A stretch of DNA of 64,000 nucleotides from Eutypa lata (lineage: Eukaryota > Ascomycota > Sordariomycetes > Xylariales > Diatrypaceae): assembly GCA_022661535.1 (NCBI GenBank), contig JAKULF010000004.1, positions 2,542,001-2,606,000 of the forward strand. The letters run 5' to 3'. Made by a program: the position numbers and the translations under genes. Shown piece after piece: positions 50,619-63,657 of the stretch. The notes below the pieces were generated by a model that had not been told where the DNA came from, made no database searches, and was given only the letters and a program-made list of their open reading frames with translations. The first letter of the stretch is position 1. Each line of letters starts with the position of its first letter.

Positions 50619-51686
50619 ACCTCCCGGTTTGAACTGGCAGAGTGATGGTAGATAGATGTTGGCTATGAATCACCGCGAAGGGGGTGGAGGGTTAAGGCAG
50701 GGTAGCTAGGACTAGGACTAGGACAGGGCAAGGTAGAGCATTAGAGAGCCGTGGTGGTGGAGTTATGATTATGGTTTTTTTTTCCTCTTGCTTGCGTTAG
50801 ATCGATCGACCGAGCGGCCTGCCACCAAATTAAATTGCTCGAAGTATGTATGTTTAATCGGATTTACTGACCGGGATGTTTCATGACAAGCTTTCGCTTT
50901 CTCTATCTACCCCTGACTAGCTCTAGATCATTGCCTGGAAGGGGAATTGACGAGCTTCACCCTTAAATAACCACATCTACGTGATACATTTGCCAGCATG
51001 TTATAAAACTGGTTATAATCATTTTAGATCGAGGCTGTATACCAATGAGGTTAACGTTTCTTTGACACGAGAGTATTCTGAAAGATTGTTCAAGGCACTG
51101 TCCGTCTTCTTGGTTGAGAATACGCTCCCCCCTTTCTCTCCCCTTTTAATGTGGGGATCAAATCCGCCGCACCAAAGAGGCTACAGTGTTAGGCTGGATT
51201 GGGTTGCGTTGGATCTATTGCAACCTTATACTTACCATGACCGCCCTTTCAACATTCCCCGGGCAGAAAATGAAGGCCGGGGAAATCGTAATCATAAAAC
51301 CAGCCAAATTTACGTAATGCAACTTCACCAATATAACCATACTCTAGTTAGGGTATATCTCTACCCAGCATAAATAATGAAGCCTTATCAGGACATCAGC
51401 AAAATACTAGGTACATCGTATGTTCACGTCCTACTATACTCGTTCACTAGCTTCCCCCTTTCATGCAAGTGTCAGGATTGTAGTTAGAGAAATAATGACC
51501 ACGTTGAACAGTTCTACCTCGTTTAGAAAGAGCAATTGTGTTGTTAGTATGTGTCTAGCTGTAGCCTCTGTATATGCTTTATATCTATAATCCAGGAGCC
51601 TGTTCCCAGTAGAGTAGAACGTGACCTTTAACTCATGTCGATAGTAAATAGTAGCCTATGGGTGCTACAGCCTCTCACTCACTCGC
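50619..51686. other. Convergent intergenic region
   Basis: 3' flanks of the ankyrin gene (+) and the transporter gene (-). A 130-codon frame at 50981-51373 has no recognisable motif and is probably chance. Confidence 0.5.
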
Positions 51687-53534
51687 TCAGACGGTATACC
51701 GAAACCAGAGGACATTATCAGCAAGATCTCGTTCCTGCAGCCTCTGCTCTTCGGTCAGTTCTTGTGGTCCTGCTTCCCTCATGAGTGCATCGCGGCGAGC
51801 ATTCTCTCTACTGCACCAAGTCGACATGAACAGCGTCAGGAAAAATGCCATGCTGCATAAGTAGCCATTAGCTTCCTTATGCAAATTCACAATATACTTG
51901 GCTTATATTACCTACCTCACGAAACCGATGAGAATACTATGGCCTTTCACAAATCGAGGACCGTCGCGTGTTAGGTAAACATACGAGGCAATGATGCCAC
52001 CGCAGTTGCCTCCCATCACCTGCATTGCAATACCCGTGCCGCGTTTTAAGCTACCTCCGATATTGCTGCCGTTCCACGCAAGCCCAAGGGGTATCTGAGG
52101 ATATATGCCTATATTCGGCGTTAGTAGGAGATACCCACTTCAAGCACCAGGTAGCCCTACCAATAGCCGCGAACACAAGACCAGTATACTGCACGGCGGG
52201 ATCGCCCGACGCAGCCAGCAGCGCGAAGCCCAAGATAGCGACGAGTTGGAAGCCCAGCAGGAAGACGCCGCGGCGGCGGAAGCGGTCCGCGGACCAGCTG
52301 GCGCCGATGGTGAAGACGCAGGCGCAGACGTACGGCGGGACGCTCATCAGCTGCGCCTCGTTGGCCGCGTACCCCATGTTCTTGACGATCGTGGGCGAGA
52401 ACAGCGCGAACGAGTAGATCGGGCAGAACCCCGCCATGCAGATCAGCATGTGCACGTAGATCTTCCAGTCCCCGATCGCCTGCCACACGTACTTGACGTC
52501 GAAGTCGTTCGAGAGGTCGCCGTGGTCGGCGCGCAGGCGCCGCTCGACTTCCGTGCGCTCCTGGGGGTTTAGGAAGGTGGCTCTTTATTGGGGGGGGGGC
52601 CGTCTTGGGCGTTAGCGGATGTGTTTTCCCCCCTATACAAACAAGTATGTCTCAGGGTAGGTTTTGGCTTACGTTGCGGGATAGTCGTAGATCACCCAGT
52701 ACGCAGTGAACGAGACTATGATACTTAACAGGCCCTCGAGGATGAAAATCCACGACCAGGCAGAGAGGCCACCCACCCCGTTCATCTCCGCGATACCGCG
52801 AGCCAGGATGCCGCCGAAGGCGCCGGCGAGCGTGGCGGCGGAGAAGAAGAGCGCCATCCGGAAGCCGCACTCGTGGCGACAGTACCACTGCGTGATGTAG
52901 TAGTTGACGCCGGGGAACAGGCCGCCCTCGAAGACGCCGAGGAAGACCCGCGTGGCCATCAACCCCCGGTAGCTCTTCACGAAGCCCTGGCCGACCATCG
53001 AGGCGCTCCAGCAGACCATGATGAACGTGAGCCACAGGGAGGGCCGGAACCGCTTCATCATCATGTTGCTCGGGATCTCCGCCGCGATGTAGAACGGGAA
53101 GAGGATCGCCAGACAGTTGTTGTACTGGAGGCCGTGGAGGCCCAGGTCGTCCTCTAGATGATCGAGGCGCGCATTGCCTATATAGTTTTGAGTTGGTATT
53201 GTTGACATTGTAGGTAGCTCGTAGCCGATTTGGGGTTCTGTCTCGCCCAGGAATACTCACCAATGTTTGTGCGGTCCAAGAAGCATAGACTAGATGGCCC
53301 GAGTTAGCGATAAACTACAGCACGTAGTTGGTCGGACCGTGCCTACAGGTAGATGAGACTCATGAATGGGATAATGTGCCAATCTAGCTTCCGTAGCAGT
53401 CGGTGGGTGGCCGGCGCACCGAATCCTTGGGATTCGACAACCTCGATCGAGCCGGGCTCGACTTCAACGGCGTCTGCATTGTCCAGCTTCTTCTCCATGG
53501 CAACGGACAATCCTTCCTCTCTTCTTTCTACCAT
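51687..53534 (-). CDS. MFS transporter, Dal5 (allantoate/anion:cation symporter) family
   Basis: Six exons on the minus strand, 53534-53347, 53289-53261 (29 nt), 53177-52673, 52582-52161, 52108-51916 and 51852-51687, give 500 residues. Joining exons 1-3 yields LDWHIIPFMSLIYLLCFLDRTNIGNARL, the first-helix hallmark of the fungal Dal5/Seo1/Tna1 group. Later motifs include PSNMMMKRFRPSLWL, RVFLGVFEGGLFPG and WIFILEGLL, then a central loop and six more helices. Substrates in the family include allantoate, nicotinate, pantothenate, biotin precursors and other carboxylates; this one is unassigned. Exons 3-4 are much more GC-rich than exons 1, 5 and 6. The start could also be the Met at 53498. Confidence 0.92.
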
Positions 53535-56500
53535 CGTACTCTACAGAAAGAGAACCTAATAGCAGCGAGCAATGAACTACGAGTTCTCTTAGGTTACTAT
53601 TATAAAGTGCTTCGCAGGGCTAAAGAGTAGCTAGAAAAAGAAAAATCAACTGCTAGAGGCTAAAGTACCGACTAGATTAAGTACTTATCCAGCCACAGCA
53701 TTAATATGTCTCACAACATATTGGCACTAAGCTACCCCGTATCAGCTTACCACCCTTCGGGCAAACATAAAAATTGCAGAAGAGGTTCATCATGTTTAGC
53801 CAAGTCTTTCGGCGTGCAGAAAGGTTATCCCAAGGTCGTACGGATGCTCATGTGTTGTATGGCTCACCTTGTACGTCGCAACAAAAGCACCCATGCTTAT
53901 CCTTCAGCCGCTGCATGTTACTCCATGCAGGTTTCCACCAAATAGACTACCTAGTAGTCTAGCAGTTCTGGTAGTCTGGAGCTTGAAAGCCAAGACAAGG
54001 TGCCCAAATACAATATGCATGTCAGATCAGAGTAACAATCAAATGAATTGCAAGCCAATCAGTATATAGGGAGCTATCATGGTTTCCCGGGATGCTGCTT
54101 ATACCTGCATGTCACTCCGCATTCTTTCTGCTTCCGATTTACTCTTCTATCTGGCCGTGGTGCTACTAGCCGTCCCGATGGACCCTAGTTTGCATATTTT
54201 GCCTTCTGTTTCTCTCTTCTGGAGCTACACTAGAGCAAGCCACGTTGGGCGCTGACGCCAGATGTCAAAAGCTTTCTACTCAGCTTATGCACAGAAAAAT
54301 GTTTTAGGGGGTGTTACCTATTACTCCTTGCATCTATATAGCATGCATCAGCACACTAGCGAGAATGGCCGGAACCAAGTACGAGAGTATATAGTCACTG
54401 CTAACAAGATCTAGGCCTTAGTTTGTCTTTGGTAGATGTAAGAGAGCTGGCGAAGGACGGGTTTATTTTGTGATTATTTGGTATATGACTGAACCTAAGA
54501 TAACTATACGCAATAGGTTATAGCTAGTTTATGTTCCCAACAACGTGGTTCGTTATATTTTCCTAGACATTAGCGAAGGGAGAGACCTAAAGGACCAAGT
54601 TAGTTTATTGTGAGAGTATTTCCTAATGCAAACAGGTACGGTGAAACCCGAAACAATGTTTAGGGGGGGACCATTTGTTCATACCAGCCCTTGTGCAAAC
54701 CCTAAAACGCAGCTTATTTATATTATAGTATCCTTGGCTACTCCCCTATATTCTAACGCTAAATTCAAAACTCTCCTCTCACCTATTGCTATAGCTCTAC
54801 GAAAGGTAAGCAATCATCGTGTCAGTAGCATGAAGCTTGGATGGACGATATGAATAGCCAAGCTATTTTGTTTCATGAAGAATTTCACAGAGCCGGTAGT
54901 TCCCTAGGCAGTAGATACAACGCCTTTACAAAACTTATATCTCAAACTCTTTGCGGTATGACTTGCGGTATGACTGATGTTACCGATGAAAGAACGTAGG
55001 ATTCTAAAAATGGTATTCAGCTGTTGATGTAATTCTTCCGTTTATTAGTGTCATATCACAACAAGTTTGTCCTATCATTACAAGATTAAACATGTCGGTA
55101 ATTCAGCGCTATCGAATTAATTCGATGAATGCTGAAATCATTTGCCAACCTTATTGTGGATCATAAGGGTAGCAACTAGAAGTAAAAACTTTGATAGCTA
55201 CCTATGTAGTTGTGCTAGTGAAGAAACCGGAACAAATCAAAGGTGGTATTGGTGTACTCTTGTGTCTTTCAACTAGAGTTATATTCAGTTAAGAGCCTCT
55301 TCATTAGAAAGAGGTACGCCAAATGGAAACATTTCGTATCCCTTTTTGATGACAAGGCGCCTTTTCGCTACCCCAACTTTAGTAAAGAGAATAAATAACA
55401 TATTTTGATTAATTATAGCTGCCTATTTATGGAGGAGTAAGCCGTGTAATGTATTATCGTATGCGAGATTAGGCTTCACTACTCACTAGTTAGATTAACG
55501 AATCATATCTAGTGGAAAAGAGATATGTTGTTTAATATGTTCGTCTTTTCCTTTAAAAGTACCTCGGCTTGAGAGCTCACTGGTATAGATATTATAGTAT
55601 AGCATATCTCGAGCTTGTGGGACGTGAATATTTTGAATATCATACTCCAGCTGAAAACGAGAATCAAGGTAAGCGACTATTGCAGGATAGGGACAATATT
55701 GATGCGGCTATGCTATACCAGGAGCTGAGATAGTTGAGACTAAGTAGTTATGTATGTAACTAATGTCTTTGAAATTGGATATCTTGAGATAAAAGTAGCG
55801 TTTTTTATTATGTGCTTTAAGTAAGAAGCTCAGCCAACCCCTATTTACACCCCTAATTATATAGCCTTCACTATATGGAAGTTAAAAGGGGCAATCAACT
55901 TGGTTAAGTTCCATACTATTCTAATAAAAGGCAAATATATTAAATTTTTATCATAAGTGCTACCAATAGAGTTATCCGCCGCGGCTAAGATATATGTTCA
56001 TATTGCGACTGTTTAGGAGTTGGCAAAACTTTCAATTACTTTGTCCTCTTGTTTCCTTCATTGTATCCGTTGGATCATTGATGTTGGTTTTCTTCCTCAT
56101 ACACGATACCTATAGCCATGCATCCGTATAATTACGTTCCGAATTTTATGTGAACAACTATGACGTCTCTAGAGAGAACATCATGTTGCTTAATACTATA
56201 GATTGCATGAATAGAATTCGTATAAATATGGAATTAATGAAGTGCCCCTTTTACCAGAGATGGAGAAGGTTAACGACAGCTACAAGAGACACAATAGTAC
56301 CCATTTAGAAAATGAAAGAGTAGAACATATTCCATGCAACTTTACGATAATTATTATCCCTTCTCGGTATAACTATACGTGATATCATAAATTGATCGAT
56401 CGACACAAACAGGCTTCTTGTGTTCTTGGCAAATACGAGACTTGGCGATAACGGGCCGCCATGCCTATGTAGGCAGGTATAAATAACTTGGTAGGGTATG

Positions 56501-56671
56501 ATTGCAACCTCACTCTTTAGGCCGCTTCCGGAAGGTAGGTTTACATAAACATTGTCAACTGATAGTCACGTCCAGTGACCACTGCGATGGCGAATATATG
56601 AATGCTAGATTGCGTACAAACGGAACGCCGGTGACTCTTTCACATTTCCTCGCTCGCCGGCATTTCCCATC
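53535..56671. other. Gene desert, AT-rich
   Basis: 3.1 kb with no open frame above 79 codons, many stop codons in all frames, and AT-rich sequence throughout. Nothing recognisable as a gene, RNA or intact element. Relic transposon sequence is possible, but I could not identify a domain. It separates the transporter from the peptidase. Confidence 0.55.
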
Positions 56672-58593
56672 ATGAATACTCTCAAGAGCTTCATTGTCCA
56701 GGCTGTGGCTGCTCGCGTCGCTCTCGGACAGTTCTGCGAGCACCAGTGGGAGGGGAAATTCGCAGACCACGAGGTCGACGGCGTTCCGTACCTGCAGGTG
56801 AGGCAGGATGTTCCTCCGCCACCCCTGGAGATCAGGCCCCTCATTGTGAATGGGCCGTCGAGCAACCGCGTCGATCTCATTTTCTTCGGTGATGGATGTA
56901 TGTGTGCAATCTGCTGTTCGTGGTGCTAGGAAAAGTGCGCATCAGCTAACCTGCTGTTGAATGTGCGGGTAGATACCGAGGAAGAGAAGGACAAGTTCTT
57001 CGCCGATGCCTTGTTCCTTGCCACGAACCTCACGGACGGACAGACATTTGTCGATGTGCTCCCTGTAATGAACTACTGGGCCGGGTTCTCACCAAGTGCT
57101 GAAGTATGTGATATAATCCGTGTAATATATACAATATGATGTTTCGTCTAACTTTTCGAAAGAGCGGCGTCGGCACTGGCGGACAACCTCTGGAGTAAGG
57201 GTCCCCTTTGTGTGACTCTCCTATTTGCTTGATTGCTTACGATGCGCCATAATAGCACCGTTTATGGGCTCTATCGCGACGGTACAGAGTTACGTAGTTT
57301 ATATTATGATAAGCCCGAGGTAGCACGTGCTGCTTGCCAATCGACCGATGCTTGTGACTATCCCATTCTCCTTGGGAACGATCCATTTTACGGAGGACTG
57401 GGCGGCCCTTTTACGTAGGCTTCATGGCTTGTTTCTCTTGTTATACTTCTTTACTAAGGTTTACAGTGTCACCACCTCTTCTCCTAATAACGGCCCCGTC
57501 ATCCTCCGCCATGAGCTAGGCCATTCCATTATTGGGATTGGAGAGGAATATGATGGGGGCAGCGTCTACAGTGGCGTCAACTCAGCCAGTTCCCCCAACT
57601 CGGTTCCTTGGACACAATGGTACACCAACCCGTCTACCGAACCCAAGATACAGCGGTCCAACATGCCAATACAAGCTTATCCTTGGACGTTACTGAACAC
57701 GTCACAGAGCTGGAGCCAGACTTTCACGTCAGCCGGTACGTACGATACCTACCTGCTCCAGGTCAGCGTGAGCGGCATGACGGCCAGCAGCGACTTACGG
57801 GTGGAAATTGATGGGAATGATGTGGGATGGGAGCTCAACCCGTCAATCGGGGTGGATCGATATATTTATAATATTAAGATGGACGAGTCGCTGAGCTTGG
57901 GAGAACACGAGGTCTCGTTTACATTGTTAAATGAGGAAATCGAGGGGAGTGCACAGCTTTGCAACCTCGAAGTAATAGAGTATGGAGAAGAGTAAGTTGA
58001 GTGCCACTCCACCCGAAGGCTATTCGCTTCTGACACTTGCCTCCACATAGTTTCGAATTTGAGCTGCAATACCATGGACTCTATCCCACGTAAATCCTCC
58101 CAGTTTTTCTTGTATCAATATCCTGCTCAACGTCCCTAAACATGCTGATATTCTCTGGCCTCCCTCCAGCTTCTCTGACACCAACGAGACCACCTACCGC
58201 CCTACGAATGATCTCTGCCTGATGCGCCGAGTCTACTCTGCAGACTTCTGTAGCGCCTGCATCGAAGGTCTATGGCTGTCCCTTCTTACCGAGCTCACCC
58301 TCATCGACAATATCACTCAGGTCGCTCAGCCGGATGGATCGACGAACGTTACTCTCGACCTCATCCCCCTTGCGGAATTCAGGCAAGTCCCGAACCCCCA
58401 TCAAGAAGCTTATACGATCCTCTGGTATGGCACCGATGACGACACACCTCTAGAAGAGTGGACGAACAGCACTAGTGCACTCCTTGGGCCGGATGTCACG
58501 GAGTTCGGGGTCGAGGTCAAGTTTTGGACCGAGCAGGTCAGGGTGGACAATGAGGGTGTGCTGGTGCAGAAGGAGAGATTTGCGATAGAGTGA
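56672..58593 (+). CDS. Secreted metallopeptidase, family M64
   Basis: Seven exons, 56672-56897, 56973-57103, 57163-57194 (32 nt), 57256-57414, 57467-57991, 58051-58089 (39 nt) and 58170-58593, give 511 residues. A signal peptide occupies the first about 19 residues. Conserved M64 features are the early DLIFFGDGYTEEEKDKF block, YRDGTELRSLYY, CDYPILLGNDPFYGGLGG, and the zinc site HELGHSIIGIGEEYDG starting at His 198. A beta-rich C-terminal domain follows. M64 is the family of bacterial IgA peptidases; fungal members are secreted and their substrates are largely unstudied. All splices keep phase and restore conserved text, so the gene appears intact. Confidence 0.9.
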
Positions 58594-59773
58594 TTGGGTA
58601 CAGATGAAGAGGTATAAGCTTCACATACTGGAGGGGTCTTTGGCGGTGTAGTATCGATTAATATTTAGTCTATATGTTACATACAGGTCGATCTACAGCA
58701 GCATTCTGCTATGTGATACTCTCATATAGATAGTAGATAGTAGGTGAAGTCAAGGAACGTGCTCATACGGTCTCATTCATTGGTTCTAGGTGCTGCTGAT
58801 ACTGTAAGGTTTCCTTGGCCGTGATTGGTCTTATTTTACCAAAGGGGCATGCTTGACGAAACGTGAGTTTTGTTAGTTCTATGGAAGCGTAGTAATACTC
58901 GGAGGACGCGGAGGAGCGTAAATCCGGTACTGTTGTAACATGGATATTTACTTGATTATTGGATTATCAGTAATTACTACCTAGGTAAGTATAGAGAACG
59001 GAACGAATCCCTGAGCAGCCGAGCTACCGATCGTCAAGTATATGGTTTTCTTTTTCTTTTCTCTCTCAGACCAGGTACAAATACTGGTCGTCGGTATTAA
59101 GCCGTCACTTGATTATTCCCATACGGTGACCATGGGTGTAGCCTATGCGTTGTTTGCAGGTTGGAGGCCCGGGAAAGAATAGATGGAGCCACAACAGCTT
59201 GGAAACCTCGGCACGGATAGGGAGGATGTGGAGAAACAAAAATAACATGACGGTATTAGTTCCGTCCTTGTATTTTTACTACGTAGTACTTCACAAGAAG
59301 ACGTGCAGCATATACATCCTTTGCTGCAATTGTCGAACCTGCCTTGGCCCTGTACTTTTGCCCATGATGCGCCGAACAAACGTGAGTGCCTGGTTCAGAA
59401 GAGCCGCAACAACTGTTGGCAGTTATACTATGTAGGTAGTAGCGTGCGCTATCATAACGTTGTATTTGCTATGGTCGGTAACTATATCTATCGTCTAATC
59501 TTGGTACTTAGACCTGTACTGGTCTGTAGTACCTAATTTACTACGGCTTATGCAACGTACGTCAATGGACGGAAAATGCCGATATCATAATACTATCAAG
59601 AGGCAGTGGTACAAATGGTGCATAACGATGGTCCATGATATGGGGAAAATTATATGGTAGGAGGATAATATTCTCATGGTTAACCCAGAATATAAAGAGG
59701 AGATATTATGCGAAGAATAAGATAAATTGAATCTCCCTTTTCATTTTTTATTTTTCCACATTCGAAAATCAGC
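58594..59773. other. Intergenic region
   Basis: 1.2 kb between the peptidase and the PrpD-family gene, both on the + strand. No supported gene or repeat. Confidence 0.5.
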
Positions 59774-61290
59774 ATGACTGTCAACTCGGATCAACATTCG
59801 CCCGCCATTACAGCTGAGTTGTGCCAATGGGTGTACTCACTGCAACTAACGGATATCCCGGACGAGGTAGTAACAAGAACGAAATACCTGATTCTTGACG
59901 GTCTGGCATGTGGTATTGTCGGAGCACATCTGCCATGGTCGGAAACGGGTACACGGGCAGTTCTCTCCATGGAATCAGCGGGTTCATGCTCAGTCTGGGG
60001 ATGGGATGAGGTGCGCTTTTATTTTTCCTAAAACTTAGCCTTAGGGGGAAGTCTTCATATGCTCATTATACGTAGAAGGTCGGCCCGCTGGCAGCGGCAC
60101 TTCTCAATTCCTCTTTTATTCAATCTTTCGAATTGGATGACTTCCACGCCGAATCTCCAATACACTCCTCATCTGTAGTGCTCCCTGCGCTTTGTGCTCT
60201 TACAGAACATGCGCAATCTCCAATTACTGATTCACAGTTTCTCCTTGCGGCACTTATCGGGTATGAAGTTGGTCCGCGGCTAGGCCTTGGTCTACGGGGT
60301 GGCGACATCCTCTCCAGAGGATGGCATTCCGGGGCTGTATTTGGGCCTGCGGCAGCGGCAGCGGCATCTTCGAGGCTCTTAGGTCTTAGTGCGGAGAAGA
60401 TTGAGCATGCGATTGGAATTGCTTGCACACAGGCTTGTGGGCTTATGAGCGCACAATATGGTTCTATGGTGAAGAGGATGCAGCATGGCTTCGCTTCGCG
60501 CAATGGTCTATTTTCAGCGATCATGGCTTCTCAGAATTATACTGGTATCGAGAAGGTTCTCGAGACTCCGTATGGCGGCTTCATCTCCACATTTGGGAAT
60601 GGTGGAACGCGGGAGCCACCCACGACACCGTATCGAATCACTGAGAACTTAGGAAAGGCCTGGGAGCTCCAGAACATCAGTGTCAAGCCTTATGCAAGTA
60701 TGGCCGCTACACATGGAACGATCGACTGCGTCAGAAAGATCCAGGAACAACACCTTGACGCGTTAATCGACGTGGAAAAGGTGGACGAAATCGTGGTAGA
60801 AATGTCGGAACCGGCATTCAAGAAAGGTGGTTGGGCGCCAAAACGACCGGCCGAGATTACAAGTGCGCAGATGAGCGCACCATTTGCTGCAGCATGTCAA
60901 ATCGTAGACGGGGCTGTCCTTGCAGAGCAGTTTACACCTACCAGTCTTGGCCGTGATGAAGTATGGAGATGGGTGGACAAAATTCGATGCGTGCACAACT
61001 TAGAGTTTGACAAGGACAATAAGACGATGTGGTTTCAACGGATGACCGTCACTTTCAAGGTTGGAAAAGGGCAGAAAGTAGAAGCCTTCGTACAGGCACC
61101 GAGAGGCGTGACGCCATTGTTAACAAACGAAGAAATACTGGAGAAATGGAGGGTGTTGGTACAAGATGTACTTGGTCTAGAGACACGAGACAGAATCGAG
61201 GAACTAGTGATGTCACTGGGTAAAGGAGCAGATTTAAGTGAGTTGGTTGAGTTGCTCGGAAAACACATTGAAAGGCTTCAAGGTTTTTGA
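59774..61290 (+). CDS. MmgE/PrpD family protein
   Basis: Two exons, 59774-60010 and 60076-61290, give 483 residues; the 65-nt intron is in phase 0. The frame matches the MmgE/PrpD fold: an N-terminal helical domain (ELCQWVYSL, KYLILDGLACGIVG), the ELDDFHAESPIHSSSVVLPAL active-site loop, GYEVGPRLGLGLRG, HSGAVFGPAAAAAASSRLLGL and QYGSMVKRMQHGFASRNGLF, then the smaller C-terminal domain. Family members include 2-methylcitrate dehydratase and cis-aconitate decarboxylase. The sequence does not tell which reaction applies. No peroxisomal or mitochondrial signal is evident. Confidence 0.92.
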
Positions 61291-62231
61291 TCTAGTTAGC
61301 ACATTGCACTGAAGAGAGACATGTATTATACCTACCTCAACTTAGATCCAGGAGAATAAAGATGCTTGCCCGGATTTTCCAAACACGCCGTTCATTCAAG
61401 TTATCGTATCTCAGCCTGAGATGAGCATTAGCTGACCGTCCAGGCTATATGCAGGGCCGTTAGATCACTTATGATTACATATTCATTGGAAATCCTATCA
61501 TCCAACATCATACGATCTACAACATAAGGTGAGTGTGGTATAGCTTTACAATTCATCCAAGAGTAGGTGCGATATGATATGCTCCGGTCCGGCCGGTGGC
61601 CGCCGTTCCCCACAGTTCTCCAAGACTCCTATACCACAGCATGATATATAACCGACTGATATATAACCGATGAATCGAAAATAGTGTTACATCCCGAGTA
61701 ATGTTATCTGCGGGGCATCGGGATCTAGCACCTATAGCAATGTTCAAATCCCGTATCCCCTCGGTCTCTGATACTTAATGTTGAAGAGGCTCGTTCATAC
61801 AGTTACCGAGGAAGAAAGAAATATTCGACGGCCCCCACGAAAACACTTAGGATGACACGATGAAACTTGCGGGATATGAGATATAGGGTGCCCTCGGTCT
61901 TTTCTTGGGATGGAGGGCTAGTATCACGACGTCTATCGTTCACCAGTCATGGCATTGATGCACTCTCCGTATAATATCGGATCCTATCCTAACTACCTTA
62001 GTCAAGGCTTGATATTTGGATAGAGGGGTTGGATCATTCAAAGACCGATCGCGAATTAGCATGGCTATCATCTCGGCATAACATCTTGGCGGAGGGCAGA
62101 AGACGAATGTATTTAAGATGAAGAAAATCAAACTGATGGTTGTAAATTCCTCTGATGAAGCATGCCCTTAATATTGGAAATCCTCAATTATTTGATCACC
62201 AAACATAACGCTCCTTAGCAAAATCGTCAAA
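61291..62231. other. Intergenic region
   Basis: 0.94 kb between the PrpD-family gene and the nitrilase. A short near-perfect direct repeat (GATATATAACCGA twice, about 61643-61671) is the only landmark. No supported gene. Confidence 0.5.
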
Positions 62232-63657
62232 ATGCCCATCACAAAGTACAAGGCTGCAGCAGTAAGAGACTCCCACTGGGATAAATGGAGTGACTAGGCT
62301 GATAACTCATGGGCAACAGGTCACCTCTGAACCAGGGGTAATATAGAATGAATCCTAATTCTGGTAGTGAGCACTTGCTAATTTAGTTAGTGGTTTGATC
62401 TCGAAGCTGGGGTTCAGAAAACAATTGACTTCATCAATGAAGCTGGGGCAGCTGGTTGCAAGCTGGTCGCTTTCCCTGAAGTTTGTGGGTTATCCCAAAT
62501 TATTGAAAATTAATTGCGTCCACTAGTATTAATACTAACTACTTGAAAAGGGATTCCTGGATATCCATACTGGATGTGGTAGGTAACTTGTCAGTTGCTT
62601 AGTTACTTTCAGGGGTTGAAGTGTCCAAAATAACCACAATCCAGAGGGGGTTTCGAAACGACTCCTAGCCCTCATAAAATTATCTGTAAAAAGCTACTGA
62701 CCCCGGTGCTATAGGAAAGTTACCTACTTGCAGAGTCTTCCTATGTTGAAGAAGTACCGTGAGAATTCTCTCGCTGTCGATTCCGAGGAGATGCGACGCA
62801 TTCGCCGCGCCGCCCGCGATAATAAGATCTTCGTTTCCCTTGGATTTTCAGAGATCGACCACGCCACGCTATACCTCGCTCAGGTGATGATCGATCCTAA
62901 TGGTGACGTGATCAACCAGCGCCGCAAGATTAAGCCTAGCCACGTTGAGAAGCTTGTCTATGGCGACGGGGCCGGGGACACCTTCCTCTCCGTCACCGAA
63001 ACGGAGATTGGTCGTCTCGGCCAGCTGAACTGCTGGGAGAACATGAACCCATTCATGAAATCCCTCAACGTATCTTTCGGGGAACAGGTCCACGTTGCTG
63101 CCTGGCCTGCGGCGATGGGCATAGAGCGACAGGTGGCCCCGGACCCGGCGATGAACTACGCCCAACAGTGGTCCGACGTCATCACGCCTGCCTATGCTAT
63201 CGAGACTGCAACCTGGGTCCTCGCCCCCTTTCAGAGGCTGTCGGTCGAAGGTCTCAAGAAGAACACGCCCGAGGGTGTGGAGCCCGAGACGGACCCGACG
63301 ACGTACAACGGCCACGCTCGTATCTACAGGCCGGATGGTAGTTTAGCTGCTAAGCCCGACAAGGACTTTGACGGGCTTCTCTCCGTCGATATCGATCTTA
63401 ATGAGCCGCACTTGACGAAGGCTCTGACCGATTTTGGAGGACACTACATGCGCCCTGATCTCATCCGCCTTCTCGTCGATACACGCCGCAAGGAGCTCGT
63501 AACGGAGGCGGATCCGGAAGGCGGTATTGCGTCATACAGCACTTTCCAACGCCTTGGGCTTAACCGCCCTTTGGACCAGCCACCTGAGTTCCGTGGAAAG
63601 AAGAACGGGAAGGGTCCTCTTCACAAAGAGCCGGAATCTATTATTAAGGATGCATAG
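62232..63657 (+). CDS. Nitrilase (arylacetonitrilase-like)
   Basis: Five exons, 62232-62261 (30 nt), 62320-62337 (18 nt), 62391-62484, 62551-62578 (28 nt) and 62715-63657, give 370 residues. The four small upstream exons were found by eye; they supply the N-terminus KAAAVTSEPGWFDLEAG and the Glu region. The catalytic triad is complete: Glu 46 in [15 protein letters not shown], Lys 128 in RRKIKPSH and Cys 163 in LNCWENM. The enzyme hydrolyses nitriles to carboxylic acids and ammonia; the C-terminal region ([33 protein letters not shown]) fits fungal nitrilases that form helical oligomers. Introns are 52-136 nt. Only the fifth exon is visible as a long open frame. Confidence 0.93.

Noticed and set aside
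50981..51373. 130-codon + strand frame
   Set aside because: No motif, no signal peptide or helices of note, and it lies in a convergent 3' flank. Probably chance.
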